Shown piece by piece: positions 1-8,108 of a stretch of 62,263 nucleotides of DNA. The notes below the pieces were generated by a model, which had not been told where the DNA came from, did no database searches, and saw only the letters and a program-made list of their open reading frames with translations. Location: positions 1 to 62,263 of the forward strand of contig MGUK01000023.1 of the NCBI GenBank assembly GCA_001799995.1. The letters run 5' to 3'. This DNA comes from Elusimicrobia bacterium GWF2_62_30. Its GTDB lineage: Bacteria; Elusimicrobiota; Elusimicrobia; Elusimicrobiales; UBA9959. The first letter of the stretch is position 1, and the number at the start of each line of letters is the position of its first letter. Both the position numbers and the translations under genes were made by a program.

Positions 1-1488
1 TTCCACCTTGCAGTCCTTGCAGAGGCGCCGGGCGAGGCGCTGGGCCAGCACGGCCTTCATGGTATTGGCCACGACGAAACGCGGCAGCCCCATCTGCGTA
101 AGGCGTTCCAGCGCGGAAGGGGCGTCGTTGGTATGAATGGTGGAGAACACAAGGTGGCCGGTCATGGCGGCTTCCAGCGCGATATGCGCGGTCTCTTCGT
201 CGCGGATCTCGCCGACCATGATAACGTCGGGGTCGAGGCGCATGAACGAGCGGAGCGCGGAGGCGAAGTCGAATTTCTTGCCGCCGCCCAGCGCCACGTC
301 GGGATTGACGGGCACCTGCACGATGCCGTCGATATTGTATTCCACCGGGTTCTCGGCCGTAAGGATCTTGATGTCGGGGCGGTTGACGTAGTTAAGACAG
401 CCGTAAAGGGTAGTCGATTTACCGGAACCCGTCGGGCCGCAGACCAGCACCAGGCCGAAATTCTTTTTGCCGCCGATGCCCGCGAACTGCTGCAGCAGCT
501 TGGCTTCGGTGTCGGGCAGGAAGCCCATGATCTTGATATCCACGCGCACCGAAGAGCGGTCCAGGATACGCATGACGCAGGATTCGCCGAAAACCGTCGG
601 GACCATTTCCACGCGGAACTCTATGGGGTTGCCCTTGGCGATGATCTGGATACGGCCGCTCTGGGGGATGCGCCGCTCGGTGATATTGAGGCTGGCCATG
701 ATCTTGATCTTGGCGGCGATGGCCTGGCGGAAGGCCCAGGGGATAGTGAAAGAAGCGGGGCGCAGCATGCCGTCCACGCGGTAGCGCACCAGCACCTTGG
801 AATTCTTGCCGTTAGGGTCTTCGAAAGGCTCGACGTGAATGTCGGAAGCCTTCATATTAAGCGCGCCCAGGATTATGGCGTTCACCAGCTTTTCCACTTC
901 GGGAGCGCTCGCGTCCACGTCGCTGATGTCCTTCTTGTCGGCCTCGGCGGCCAGGGAGAAGCTGCCTTCCTCGCCGGGGACCGCGGCCTCCTGGGACTTC
1001 TGGACGGATTCCACCAGCTGCGCCACCTGGGCGCTGTCCTGTTTGCCGTAAACGGTGTCCAAAGTCTTGAAGATCCACGGCACCAGCGCGAGGTAAGGCT
1101 TTATATCAAGGCCGGTGCGCAGGCCTATATCTTCCAGCAGGAGGAAGTCGCGGGGATCGGCCATCGCCAGGAAAAGGGAATTATCCTGCCTGGCGAAAGG
1201 AACGCAGATATGTTTGCGGCCCATCGCCTCCGGCAGCATCTGGGCTATCTCGGCGGGCACTTCCATTTTGCCCAGGTCTATGGCCTTGAAGCCCCATTCG
1301 TCGGCGAGAAGTTTTAGGAGTTTCAGCTCGGGAACGAGCTTCTGTTCAAGCAGGAAAAGCTGCAGAGGCTTGCTCTCTTTTTTAGCCGTTTCCTCGGCGG
1401 CCTTGCACTGTTCTTCGGTCAAAAGCTTTTCCTCTATGAGGATCTCCCTCATATTGCGTTTGCGCTGAAGTCCTTTTGCAACGGCCAT
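1..1488 (-). CDS. pilB: Type IV pilus assembly / type II secretion ATPase PilB (GspE family), C-terminus cut by window start
   Basis: This cytoplasmic hexameric ATPase powers pilus extension. 496 residues are visible. Residues 10-150 form an N-terminal MshEN-like domain and 190-496 the secretion ATPase. Walker A GPTGSGKST is at 351-359, the Asp box LTAENPVEY near 377, Walker B ending MVGEIRD near 424-430, and the His box GHLVFSTIHT near 444-453. C490 and C493 start the C-terminal zinc tetracysteine motif, so roughly 70 residues are missing. The start is ATG at 1488. It lies only 11 bases after a perfect TATAAT, so the transcript leader would be about 5 nt. PilB and GspE cannot be fully separated without the neighbouring pilC/pilT genes; the motifs fit PilB best. 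Confidence 0.95.
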   Translation of the reverse strand, partial: MAVAKGLQRKRNMREILIEEKLLTEEQCKAAEETAKKESKPLQLFLLEQKLVPELKLLKLLADEWGFKAIDLGKMEVPAEIAQMLPEAMGRKHICVPFARQDNSLFLAMADPRDFLLLEDIGLRTGLDIKPYLALVPWIFKTLDTVYGKQDSAQVAQLVESVQKSQEAAVPGEEGSFSLAAEADKKDISDVDASAPEVEKLVNAIILGALNMKASDIHVEPFEDPNGKNSKVLVRYRVDGMLRPASFTIPWAFRQAIAAKIKIMASLNITERRIPQSGRIQIIAKGNPIEFRVEMVPTVFGESCVMRILDRSSVRVDIKIMGFLPDTEAKLLQQFAGIGGKKNFGLVLVCGPTGSGKSTTLYGCLNYVNRPDIKILTAENPVEYNIDGIVQVPVNPDVALGGGKKFDFASALRSFMRLDPDVIMVGEIRDEETAHIALEAAMTGHLVFSTIHTNDAPSALERLTQMGLPRFVVANTMKAVLAQRLARRLCKDCKVE

Positions 1489-1499
1489 ATCAACCTGTA

Positions 1500-1528
1500 A
1501 TTATAATTATATTCAACACCCGATACAA
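1500..1528 (-). promoter_or_regulatory. pilB promoter (sigma-70 type)
   Basis: On the minus strand TTGTAT (1523-1528), a 17-base spacer and TATAAT (1500-1505) lie just before the pilB ATG at 1488. The expected transcription start is near 1493, giving a leader of about 5 nt that would exclude the weak AGG. It lies in the 53-base gap after the DUF192 gene, so pilB has its own promoter. Confidence 0.7.
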
Positions 1529-1541
1529 GACGCGGGGCACA

Positions 1542-1883
1542 TTAGTCCCGGAACTCCAGGACATCGCCCTCCGAAATACGCCCCCCGCAGCGGCCCGCGG
1601 GCAGCTCCAGCACCCCGCGCGCCCCGTAAACCCACGGGGAGAACCGCCACGGTTTAAGGCCCTCTATCACGCGGAGCGCCTTCATGTCCCTTCCCAGGAA
1701 GACCGCGTCTATGGGGAAGTTCATGAAGCACATATGGATCATGGCGCAGGGCTCCAGCCACAGGCCCTCTTCCGCCCCGAGGCTGCGGCGCGGGATAAGC
1801 CCGAAAAGCCGGGCGGAAAAAGTATCGGCGCGTCCCGCCGAGGAACTGACCATCAGGTCTTTTGTCTTGTTGTAAACCCGCAC
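1542..1883 (-). CDS. DUF192 family protein
   Basis: This 113-residue protein carries the DUF192 signature: MIHMCFMNFPIDAVFL in the middle and a C-terminal ELPAGRC...GDVLEF segment. The biochemical role of the family is unknown, and members are often secreted or sit near envelope genes. No signal peptide is visible here. The start is a GTG at 1883 preceded by GGGAGGGGAAA, a good Shine-Dalgarno. It lies 15 bases after the subtilase stop and probably shares its transcript. Confidence 0.85.
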   Translation of the reverse strand: MRVYNKTKDLMVSSSAGRADTFSARLFGLIPRRSLGAEEGLWLEPCAMIHMCFMNFPIDAVFLGRDMKALRVIEGLKPWRFSPWVYGARGVLELPAGRCGGRISEGDVLEFRD

Positions 1884-1898
1884 TTTCCCCTCCCAGCC

Positions 1899-3485
1899 TC
1901 AGCGGATAAGCGCCATTTTCCCCACCGCCGAGCCGGCCGTCGTTTTTACGCGGAATAGATATACCCCGCTGGCCGCCCCGGCGCCGGCGTCGTTCTTGCC
2001 GTCCCAGGCCAGGCTGTCGAGCTTGCGCACCAGCTCGCCCTCGGGCGTGTAGATCTTCACTTCGGAGTTCCCGGAGCGCAGCGAGTCCGGCACCGTTATG
2101 GTGGCCATGCGGTGCAGCTTCGGCCTGAAAGGATTCGGATAGGCCACGGCCCTGGAGTCGCCCTTATAATCTTTGGTTACGCCCAGCGCCAGGCGTATGG
2201 CTTTGAGGGCGTTTATGCGCCCCCGGCCGTATTCGCGGTCCGGCCCCGGCGCGCCCAGGTCGTCGGCGGAATCCATCATATAGCCTTTTATATCGGCGGC
2301 CGAGGCCGCCGGCTTGGCCGACCACAACAGCGCGGCGAGGCCCGCGGACATCGGGGAAGAGAAAGAAGTGCCGCTGGCCGGGACGTAGCTGCTGCTGATG
2401 TCGGTGGTGTAGATCTCCACCCCCGGGGCGGTGATGCCGGCGGTCATCAGCCGGGTGTCGGTGTTGGAAAAAGAGGCCAGGTTGTCGGCGGAGTCCGTAG
2501 CCCCTACGGCTACCACCCCGGTGCAGTTGGACGGCGAATCCATAAGGGTGGCGGAGTCGTTGCCGGCCGCGGCGAAGAGCAGCAGCCCGTCGTTAACCGC
2601 GTTGGTCACCGCGGTCTGCAGCGCCACGGAGCAGCCGCCTATGGACCCCAGGCTCATGTTGACTATCACCTTGCCCAGTTGCGCGCCGTTGTGGAGCGAC
2701 CGGACGTCGTTGATCGCCGCCGCGATGGAGACCTCGCTCGTGCCGCAGGCGTGGCCGGGCTTATCCCCGCAGTCGCTGTAGCAGTCGGCGGTGTCGAAGA
2801 CCTTCAGCGAGATGAGCCTTGCGCCCCAGGAAACGCCCGCGACCCCGAGAGCGTTGCCGGAAGCGGCCGCGGCCACGCCGGCGGCCCTTGTAGCGTGATT
2901 GCAGGCCGCGGTGGGAGGCTGGTTATTGGAGGCCGCGCCGTTCGTCGGATTGAAGGCCCGGCTGGTCCCTGAAAGTTTCCCGGAAAGCTCCGGATGCGAG
3001 GCGTCTATCCCGGTGTCGATGATGGCGACGGTGGCGCGGCTGGACGAGCCGGTCTCGTATTCCCAGGCGCCAAAAGCCTCGATGCGCGATAAAGCGTACT
3101 GGCTGCCGACGAAAGGGTCGTCGGGAACGCGGTTAGGGCGGAAAATCCGGTTGGGCGCCGCCGCCTCGACAGCCCCCAGGCTGGAGAGGAGAGAGAGGCC
3201 CTGTGAAACGGACATGCCCTCGGGAAGGCCCACCTCCGCCCAGCCCGTCCCGCCGATATAGCCGCGGACCTGGAAGCCGGCGCCTTCAAGCGCGGCCGAG
3301 GCGGCCGCGGACGACACCCCGGTCCTGAACCGGACCATGGAGGAGCCGCTGGCAACCTCAAGCTTTCCGGCCCCGGCGCCCGAAGACGAAAAGAAACTTT
3401 CGGTCCTCAGCGCGTGCGCGGGCAGAACGGCAAGCGCTAAAAGCGCGGCGGGCAGAAGCCGGCGGACCGGCCCGTAAAATGGCAT
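1899..3485 (-). CDS. Secreted subtilisin-like (S8) serine protease with C-terminal FlgD-like domain
   Basis: The 528-residue protein has a signal peptide (about 1-25, ending AHA) and an S8 inhibitor-like propeptide (about 48-115). The catalytic domain carries Asp157 (IIDTGID), His197, oxyanion Asn309 (AAGN) and Ser374 (SGTSFSSP). The His motif reads NHATRAAG instead of the usual HGTHVAG, but the catalytic His is kept. An extra Cys-containing insert lies around 235-250. The last 90 residues start with YPNPF and end in a beta-rich FlgD-like fold with GVYLFRVKT, as in surface-anchored or exported proteins of several Gram-negative phyla. It overlaps the upstream gene by one base (TAATG), which implies coupled translation. 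Confidence 0.93.
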   Translation of the reverse strand: MPFYGPVRRLLPAALLALAVLPAHALRTESFFSSSGAGAGKLEVASGSSMVRFRTGVSSAAASAALEGAGFQVRGYIGGTGWAEVGLPEGMSVSQGLSLLSSLGAVEAAAPNRIFRPNRVPDDPFVGSQYALSRIEAFGAWEYETGSSSRATVAIIDTGIDASHPELSGKLSGTSRAFNPTNGAASNNQPPTAACNHATRAAGVAAAASGNALGVAGVSWGARLISLKVFDTADCYSDCGDKPGHACGTSEVSIAAAINDVRSLHNGAQLGKVIVNMSLGSIGGCSVALQTAVTNAVNDGLLLFAAAGNDSATLMDSPSNCTGVVAVGATDSADNLASFSNTDTRLMTAGITAPGVEIYTTDISSSYVPASGTSFSSPMSAGLAALLWSAKPAASAADIKGYMMDSADDLGAPGPDREYGRGRINALKAIRLALGVTKDYKGDSRAVAYPNPFRPKLHRMATITVPDSLRSGNSEVKIYTPEGELVRKLDSLAWDGKNDAGAGAASGVYLFRVKTTAGSAVGKMALIR

Positions 3486-4012
3486 TAATCGGCCTTTTTC
3501 CCCCAGGCGTCCTTCACCGACTTTTCAACGGAGGCTTTCAGGGCTTCGTCCTTGAAGTCCACGGTTTCCGGGAAAGCCAGCCAGATGGTGCCGGGCTCCT
3601 TCGAGGAGGCCATTATGCCGACCACCACCATGAGTTCGCCGTCGAAGGAAAGCTCGGCGTTGGCCACGCGGGACTTGGACTTAAGCGGTTTGACGGCGTC
3701 TACCTTCACGACCGGGCCCGGGACCCTGGCCGGCGGCCTGGCGCAGCCGCTCTTGAAGCAGGTCTCCAGCTTGCCGTAAAGCTTCTTCGACAGCAGCTTG
3801 ACGTCGAAGTAGGTGCGGCCCTTATTCTCGGTGACGGGCATTACCACGGCGTCCTTTTCCCAGGTTATGCCTCTTACCGTCAGCCCCTTGAACGAGAAAT
3901 CCCCTTTAGCGGCGCCCTTTATCGCCGCGGGCTCGGTTGCCGTGACGTCGAGCGCGGAAGCGGCGGAGGCGGTCAGCGCGCAAAGGACCAGAGCCCTAAT
4001 TATGTTTCGCAT
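3485..4012 (-). CDS. Secreted protein with possible tandem SpoVG-like repeats
   Basis: This 175-residue protein has a cleavable signal peptide (about 1-20, ASA/LDV). The mature part appears to contain two related halves. Each begins with a V-x-V/T-x-x-x-P strand and ends with a helix (about 21-95 and 100-170). The second half (VKVDAVKP, FDGELMVVVGI, IWLAFPE, terminal helix) resembles the SpoVG fold, a small nucleic-acid-binding beta-beta-alpha module normally found in the cytoplasm. Two Cys residues (C84, C89) lie between the halves. The SpoVG likeness is read by eye and is uncertain; otherwise the function is unknown. It is coupled to the subtilase gene downstream and overlaps the HAD gene upstream by 17 bases. 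Confidence 0.75.
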   Translation of the reverse strand: MRNIIRALVLCALTASAASALDVTATEPAAIKGAAKGDFSFKGLTVRGITWEKDAVVMPVTENKGRTYFDVKLLSKKLYGKLETCFKSGCARPPARVPGPVVKVDAVKPLKSKSRVANAELSFDGELMVVVGIMASSKEPGTIWLAFPETVDFKDEALKASVEKSVKDAWGKKAD

Positions 4013-4685
4013 TATCCCTCCTGATTATCCCGACGAGGTCGTAAATATCGTCCAGTTCGTAGTCCGCCCCCGACACCGGGGTATCGAACTCGTTGCCGTA
4101 CTTGGCCCACGCGGTCTTCATGCCGAAGGCCTTGGCGCCCTTCACGTCGCGCTCGGCCCAGTCCCCCACCATGATGGCGGCGGCCGGCTCCACTTCCATC
4201 AGTTCGAGGATCTTCTTGAACGGCTTGGGAGAGGGCTTCTTCTCGCCCGTGTCGTCGAACGTGACCACGTGCTCGAAGTAATGGTGCAGGCCCAGCCCGA
4301 CGATACGCATCCAGACGGACAAGCGGGGCGCGTCGGAGAGCACCCCCATCTTTATCCCGCCCTTGAGCAGCTCCGTCAGGGTCAGGCGCACATGCGGGTA
4401 AAGCTTCATGTGCCCGTCCTTGGCCTGCTTATAGCCGATGATGCCGGCCGCGAGGATCTTGTAGTCCACCTTGCCGAATTCCTTCATCAGCACCTTGTCG
4501 AAGATGTTCTGGTCCTCTATGCCCTCCGCCCAGTAGATCTTGAAGATCTTCTCCACCAGGTCCTGCTTGTTCATCGCGAGGCCGGCGTCGATCATGGCGT
4601 CGGCGGCCGCGTCGACGGCGGCGCGCTTCATGCGCATGAAGTCCATCAGGGTATTGTCGATGTCGAGGATGACGGCTTTTATCAT
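3996..4685 (-). CDS. HAD-superfamily hydrolase, YjjG-like phosphatase
   Basis: The 229-residue protein has the HAD motifs in order: nucleophile motif LDIDNT (Asp8, Asp10), motif II Ser in VLSDAP, a Lys in EKKPSPKPF, and motif IV VGDWAERD. A helical cap occupies roughly residues 17-90, as in subfamily I pyrimidine nucleotidases and phosphoglycolate phosphatases. The substrate cannot be read from the sequence. One base separates it from efp upstream, and its 3' end overlaps the secreted-protein gene by 17 bases, so it lies in a tight operon. Confidence 0.88.
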   Translation of the reverse strand: MIKAVILDIDNTLMDFMRMKRAAVDAAADAMIDAGLAMNKQDLVEKIFKIYWAEGIEDQNIFDKVLMKEFGKVDYKILAAGIIGYKQAKDGHMKLYPHVRLTLTELLKGGIKMGVLSDAPRLSVWMRIVGLGLHHYFEHVVTFDDTGEKKPSPKPFKKILELMEVEPAAAIMVGDWAERDVKGAKAFGMKTAWAKYGNEFDTPVSGADYELDDIYDLVGIIRRDNAKHN

Positions 4686-4686
4686 T

Positions 4687-5253
4687 TTATTTGGAAACGC
4701 GCTCCACGTACGCGCCGGTCCGGGTATCCACGCGGATCTGGTCGCCTTCGTTGATGAACATGGGCACCTTCACTACCAGGCCGGTGTTCACCGTGGCGTC
4801 CTTCATGGTGTTGGAGACGGTGTCGCCGCGCACGCCGTCCACGGTGTAGGTGACGGTCATCACCAGGTTGGCGGGCAGCTGGATGGTGAAGAAGGCGTCG
4901 TTGAGGTAGATGCCCTCTACGGCCATGTTCTCGGTCATATAGGGCAGCATGGCCTTTATCTTCTCCTTGGGCAGGCCCACCTGCTCGAAGGTGGTGTCGT
5001 CCATGAAGAAGGCCATGTCGGCCTCGGCGTAAACGTAAGTCTTGGGCCGCTTCTCCACCATGACGTCCTTGAATTTATCCTCGGGGCGGTACGCGGTCTC
5101 TATGATCGAGCCGGTCTCCACGTTCTTAAGTTTCACGCGGACCACGGCGCGGGCCTGGGATTTCCGGTGGTGTTGCACGGTCATCACCTCCACCATCTGG
5201 TTGTTCTCGTTGATGAAGATGTTGCCTTCTTTGAATTGCGTTGCCAGTATCAT
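4687..5253 (-). CDS. efp: Translation elongation factor P
   Basis: This 188-residue, three-domain beta-barrel protein relieves ribosome stalling at polyproline. The N-terminal KOW-like domain, the central OB domain and the C-terminal domain (GDQIRVDTRTGAYVERV) are all present at normal length. The loop that reaches the peptidyl-transferase centre reads QHHRKSQARA (27-36) instead of the usual KPGKGQA. Lys31 may match the modified Lys34 of E. coli EF-P if two residues are inserted after it; otherwise Gln33 sits at the tip. No modification enzyme (EpmA, EarP, YmfI) is seen nearby. A strong AGGAG precedes the ATG at 5253. Confidence 0.96.
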   Translation of the reverse strand: MILATQFKEGNIFINENNQMVEVMTVQHHRKSQARAVVRVKLKNVETGSIIETAYRPEDKFKDVMVEKRPKTYVYAEADMAFFMDDTTFEQVGLPKEKIKAMLPYMTENMAVEGIYLNDAFFTIQLPANLVMTVTYTVDGVRGDTVSNTMKDATVNTGLVVKVPMFINEGDQIRVDTRTGAYVERVSK

Positions 5254-5286
5254 TACGTTCTCCTAATTGTGTAGCGTTGAAAATCT

Positions 5287-6324
5287 TTAAGCGGCGGGCT
5301 TATCGGCCTGGTAAGCCATCACCTTAAGCGCCAGTATCCGCTTTTCCATCGGCGGATGCGTGGCCAGCAGGTCCGCCGCGAAGCCCGCCTTCTCCTCGAT
5401 AAGGCTGCCGCGGGGATCGGTTATGCACATATGCGCCACGCCGTTGTTTATCGCGTTGGTCGGCGTGACCGCCGCCCGGATCTTCTCGAGCGCGGAGATA
5501 AGCGCCACCGGGTTGCGCGTGATCTCGGCCCCGCTCGCGTCGGCCAGGAACTCCCGCTGCCGGGAGATGGCCATGGCCAGCATGCGCGAGATAAGCGGGG
5601 CCAAGAGGACCAGCAGGAGCCAGATAACAAAGAAAATTACGGCCCCGCCCTTGCGGTTGGAACCGCCGGAAGAAGAGAGGCCGGTAGTCCTGCGCCCGTA
5701 GCGCGAGCTGCGCCCGGCAAAATCGCTGATCAGGGCTATGGCGCCCATCAGGGCGGCCGTGACCGTCATGAGGCGTATATCGTAGTTGCGGATGTGGCTC
5801 ATCTCGTGGGCCACTACGGCCTGCAGCTCCTCGCGGTTCAGGGCGTTCAGCAGCCCTTCCGTGACGGCTATCACGGAAGTAGCCGGGTTCATGCCGGTGG
5901 CGAAAGCGTTCAGGTCCGGGTCGGGGACGATATAGGCCGCCGGCACGGGCAGGCCGGCGGCGGTGGCCATTTCCGTCACCACGTTAAGGAACTGCTTCTC
6001 CTTGTCGTTGGAGGCAAGGGCGCGGCGCGCCATCGTGGAGCGCAGCACCATGGACGCCCCGTTGTAGAGGCCGTTGGCGGCCAGGCCGACGCCGAAGAGC
6101 AGGGAGAAGATGGTCCCGAAAGGCACCGTCGAGGCGCCGGAGGCCTGCGCCTCGTAATAGCCGTTGGGGTTCCACTTGTACTGCGCCTGGGCGTCTACCG
6201 TCGGGTTGAAGTTCAGGTAGAAGAAATCGAAGCCCAGGCCGATGACGAGGAAGAACGCGATGAACACGAACATGATGCCGGCGGTCATGCGCCGGTTGGA
6301 TGCCTGTTGTTCGTAGATATTCAT
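5287..6324 (-). CDS. HtpX-like M48 family zinc metalloprotease, membrane-bound
   Basis: The 345-residue inner-membrane protease has TM segments at about 14-36 and 66-88, the zinc site HEMSH at 173-177, two further TM segments near 185-200 and 225-250, and the third ligand in REFLADASG. This is the HtpX/Ste24-type layout involved in membrane-protein quality control. The next gene upstream in the operon is lemA, a common partner of HtpX-type proteases. The start ATG at 6324 follows a hairpin region rather than a clear Shine-Dalgarno, so its translation may depend on that structure. Confidence 0.9.
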   Translation of the reverse strand: MNIYEQQASNRRMTAGIMFVFIAFFLVIGLGFDFFYLNFNPTVDAQAQYKWNPNGYYEAQASGASTVPFGTIFSLLFGVGLAANGLYNGASMVLRSTMARRALASNDKEKQFLNVVTEMATAAGLPVPAAYIVPDPDLNAFATGMNPATSVIAVTEGLLNALNREELQAVVAHEMSHIRNYDIRLMTVTAALMGAIALISDFAGRSSRYGRRTTGLSSSGGSNRKGGAVIFFVIWLLLVLLAPLISRMLAMAISRQREFLADASGAEITRNPVALISALEKIRAAVTPTNAINNGVAHMCITDPRGSLIEEKAGFAADLLATHPPMEKRILALKVMAYQADKPAA

Positions 6325-6339
6325 CTAAGGGAATCGGGA

Positions 6340-6405
6340 GTCAGCGATCAAGGATCGGGAACCGGGAACCGGAAACAGCTGCTTTTCCGGATCCCCGGCT
6401 CCCGA
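6340..6405. repeat. GC-rich hairpin between lemA and the HtpX-like gene
   Basis: The 95-base gap holds an imperfect inverted repeat. CGGGAACCGGGAACCGGAAA (6356-6375) pairs with the stretch at 6384-6404 around a short loop containing CAGCTG. It is preceded by direct iterations of a GGGA(A/G)TCGGGA-type unit. No T-tract follows on either strand, so it is not a standard terminator. It may be a dispersed palindromic repeat or an mRNA processing or stability element that uncouples lemA from the protease gene. Confidence 0.6.
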
Positions 6406-6419
6406 CGCCTGCTTGAGCC

Positions 6420-6983
6420 TTATACCGCCAGGTTCACCTTGGGGTTTTCCCTCTCGGGCGAGTCCGCGGGCAGTTCCCACAGGGCGGAAGGCGAGAAGCC
6501 CAGCATGGCCGCGAACAGGTTAGTAGGGAAGACCTGCTGCTTCGTGTTGAACTTGGTCACGACGTCGTTGTAGAACTGGCGGGAGAAGCCTATCTGGTTC
6601 TCGGTATGCGTCAGCTCTTCCATGAGCGTCCTCACTGACTCGTTCGCCTTGAGGTTGGGATAATTCTCGGAGATGGCCATCAGCCGCCCCAGCGCCTGGG
6701 TAAGCATGCCTTCCTTGGCCATCACGTCGGCCATATTCCCGCCCTGGCCGGCGGACACGGCGGCGGTGCGGGCCTGGATAACGCGTTCGAGCGTCTCTTT
6801 TTCGAATTTCATCTCGCCTTTCACCGATTCCACCAGGTTGGGGATCAGGTCGTGGCGCCTCTTGAGCTGCACGTCGATCTGCCTGAACGCGTTGAGCACC
6901 TGGTTCCTGAGCCCGACCAGGTTGTTGAAAACCACGACAACCCCTAAACCGACAACTACCAGCACTATTATCGCGATGGCCAT
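6420..6983 (-). CDS. lemA: LemA family protein
   Basis: The 187-residue protein has an N-terminal TM anchor (2-22) and a long alpha-helical domain with the family signature RHDLIPNLVE near 43-52. Helical segments follow with ARTAAV and a SENYPNLKANESV motif. LemA proteins are bitopic membrane proteins of unknown biochemical role that often accompany HtpX-type proteases, as here. GGAGGAGAGA precedes the ATG at 6983. It lies 12 bases after the M24 peptidase gene, so the three genes probably form one operon. Confidence 0.93.
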   Translation of the reverse strand: MAIAIIVLVVVGLGVVVVFNNLVGLRNQVLNAFRQIDVQLKRRHDLIPNLVESVKGEMKFEKETLERVIQARTAAVSAGQGGNMADVMAKEGMLTQALGRLMAISENYPNLKANESVRTLMEELTHTENQIGFSRQFYNDVVTKFNTKQQVFPTNLFAAMLGFSPSALWELPADSPERENPKVNLAV

Positions 6984-6995
6984 TCTCTCCTCCTG

Positions 6996-8033
6996 TTATT
7001 TCGTTAAGATCTCGCAGCCGTTCTTTTTCACAAGGACCGAATCTTCTATGCGCACCCCGAACTTTCCCGGCAGGTAGATGCCCGGCTCCACCGTGACCGT
7101 CATTCCCTCTTTAAGGCTCTCCTCCGACTTGGTGCTGATGGAGGGCGCCTCGTGTATCTCCAGGCCTACCCCATGGCCGGTACTGTGGATGAAATACTGC
7201 CCGTAGCCGGCGGCCGCTATGTGGTCGCGGCAGGCGGCGTCCAGCGCGCGCGTTTTGAGCCCGGCCTTCACGGCGGCCAGCCCGGCTTTGTGGGACCCGG
7301 CGACGATGGCATAGACTTTGCGGAACTCCTCCGTCGGACGGCCGTGGAACCAGGTGCGGGTGATGTCGGAGCAATAGTTCTTATAGACGCAGCCGAAATC
7401 CACCAGCACGGCCTCGTTGTTCTTCAGCCGGCGCTCGGAAGTCTCGTGGTGGGGCAGGGCCGAGTTGGGGCCGAAGCCCACGATAAGGTTGAAGGAAGGG
7501 CCCTTGGCGCCCATGGCCTGCATAACGTGCTCGAGCTCCAACGCGACGGAGCGCTCGGTGCGGCCGGTCTTTATATGCGGCCTGACCAGGCGGATGGCCT
7601 TCGCCGCTATGCGGCAGGACTTCCTGATGGTCTCTATTTCTTCGCCCTCTTTGACGCAGCGCAGCGAGGCGGTAAGCCCCTTGTGTTCGAGAAAGCCGCG
7701 TTTCTTCCAGAGATTGCCGCGGAGATAGCTTTCGGTCTCGGGCTCGAACGCCGTCCTTTTGAGCTTATTCTCTTTAACCGCGGCAGCCACCCCGTCGAGC
7801 AGGCTGTCCGGAGAGGAGGCGCGCACGAAATCCACCTTGGAGCTGAAGTCGGCCAGCAGCATCTTGGGCATGAAAGCCCAGGCCGAGGAGCGCGAGACCA
7901 GCATGAGCAGCCCGTCGAGGTGAAAGCCGGTAAGGAACCCGGTCTCCAGCGTGCGGCCCAGGACCAGGGCGTCGAGTTTCTCCCGCTTGAGCAGCTTCTG
8001 CAGGTCTTTGATACGTTTGGAATGTATATTCAT
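6996..8033 (-). CDS. M24 family Xaa-Pro aminopeptidase / dipeptidase
   Basis: This 345-residue cytoplasmic metallopeptidase has a creatinase-like N-terminal domain (about 10-130) and a pita-bread catalytic domain. The metal ligands are visible in order: VDFGCVYKNYCSDITRT (two Asp), HSTGHGVG (His), TVEPGIYL (Glu) and RIEDSVLV (Glu). The size matches PepQ/YpdF-type enzymes that cleave X-Pro bonds. A TATAAT box lies about 45 bases upstream on the minus strand. No good Shine-Dalgarno is visible before the ATG at 8033. Confidence 0.93.
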   Translation of the reverse strand: MNIHSKRIKDLQKLLKREKLDALVLGRTLETGFLTGFHLDGLLMLVSRSSAWAFMPKMLLADFSSKVDFVRASSPDSLLDGVAAAVKENKLKRTAFEPETESYLRGNLWKKRGFLEHKGLTASLRCVKEGEEIETIRKSCRIAAKAIRLVRPHIKTGRTERSVALELEHVMQAMGAKGPSFNLIVGFGPNSALPHHETSERRLKNNEAVLVDFGCVYKNYCSDITRTWFHGRPTEEFRKVYAIVAGSHKAGLAAVKAGLKTRALDAACRDHIAAAGYGQYFIHSTGHGVGLEIHEAPSISTKSEESLKEGMTVTVEPGIYLPGKFGVRIEDSVLVKKNGCEILTK

Positions 8034-8108
8034 AGATTAACCGCGCGGGACTCCCGCGAAGATAACGATAGATATCGTAAATTATACAATTTTACGGCGC
8101 CGACCGGT

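Noticed and set aside
133..1317. 394-residue plus-strand open frame over pilB
   Set aside because: It is antisense to pilB, whose minus-strand translation shows all ATPase motifs. The frame is open only because of GC-rich codon use.
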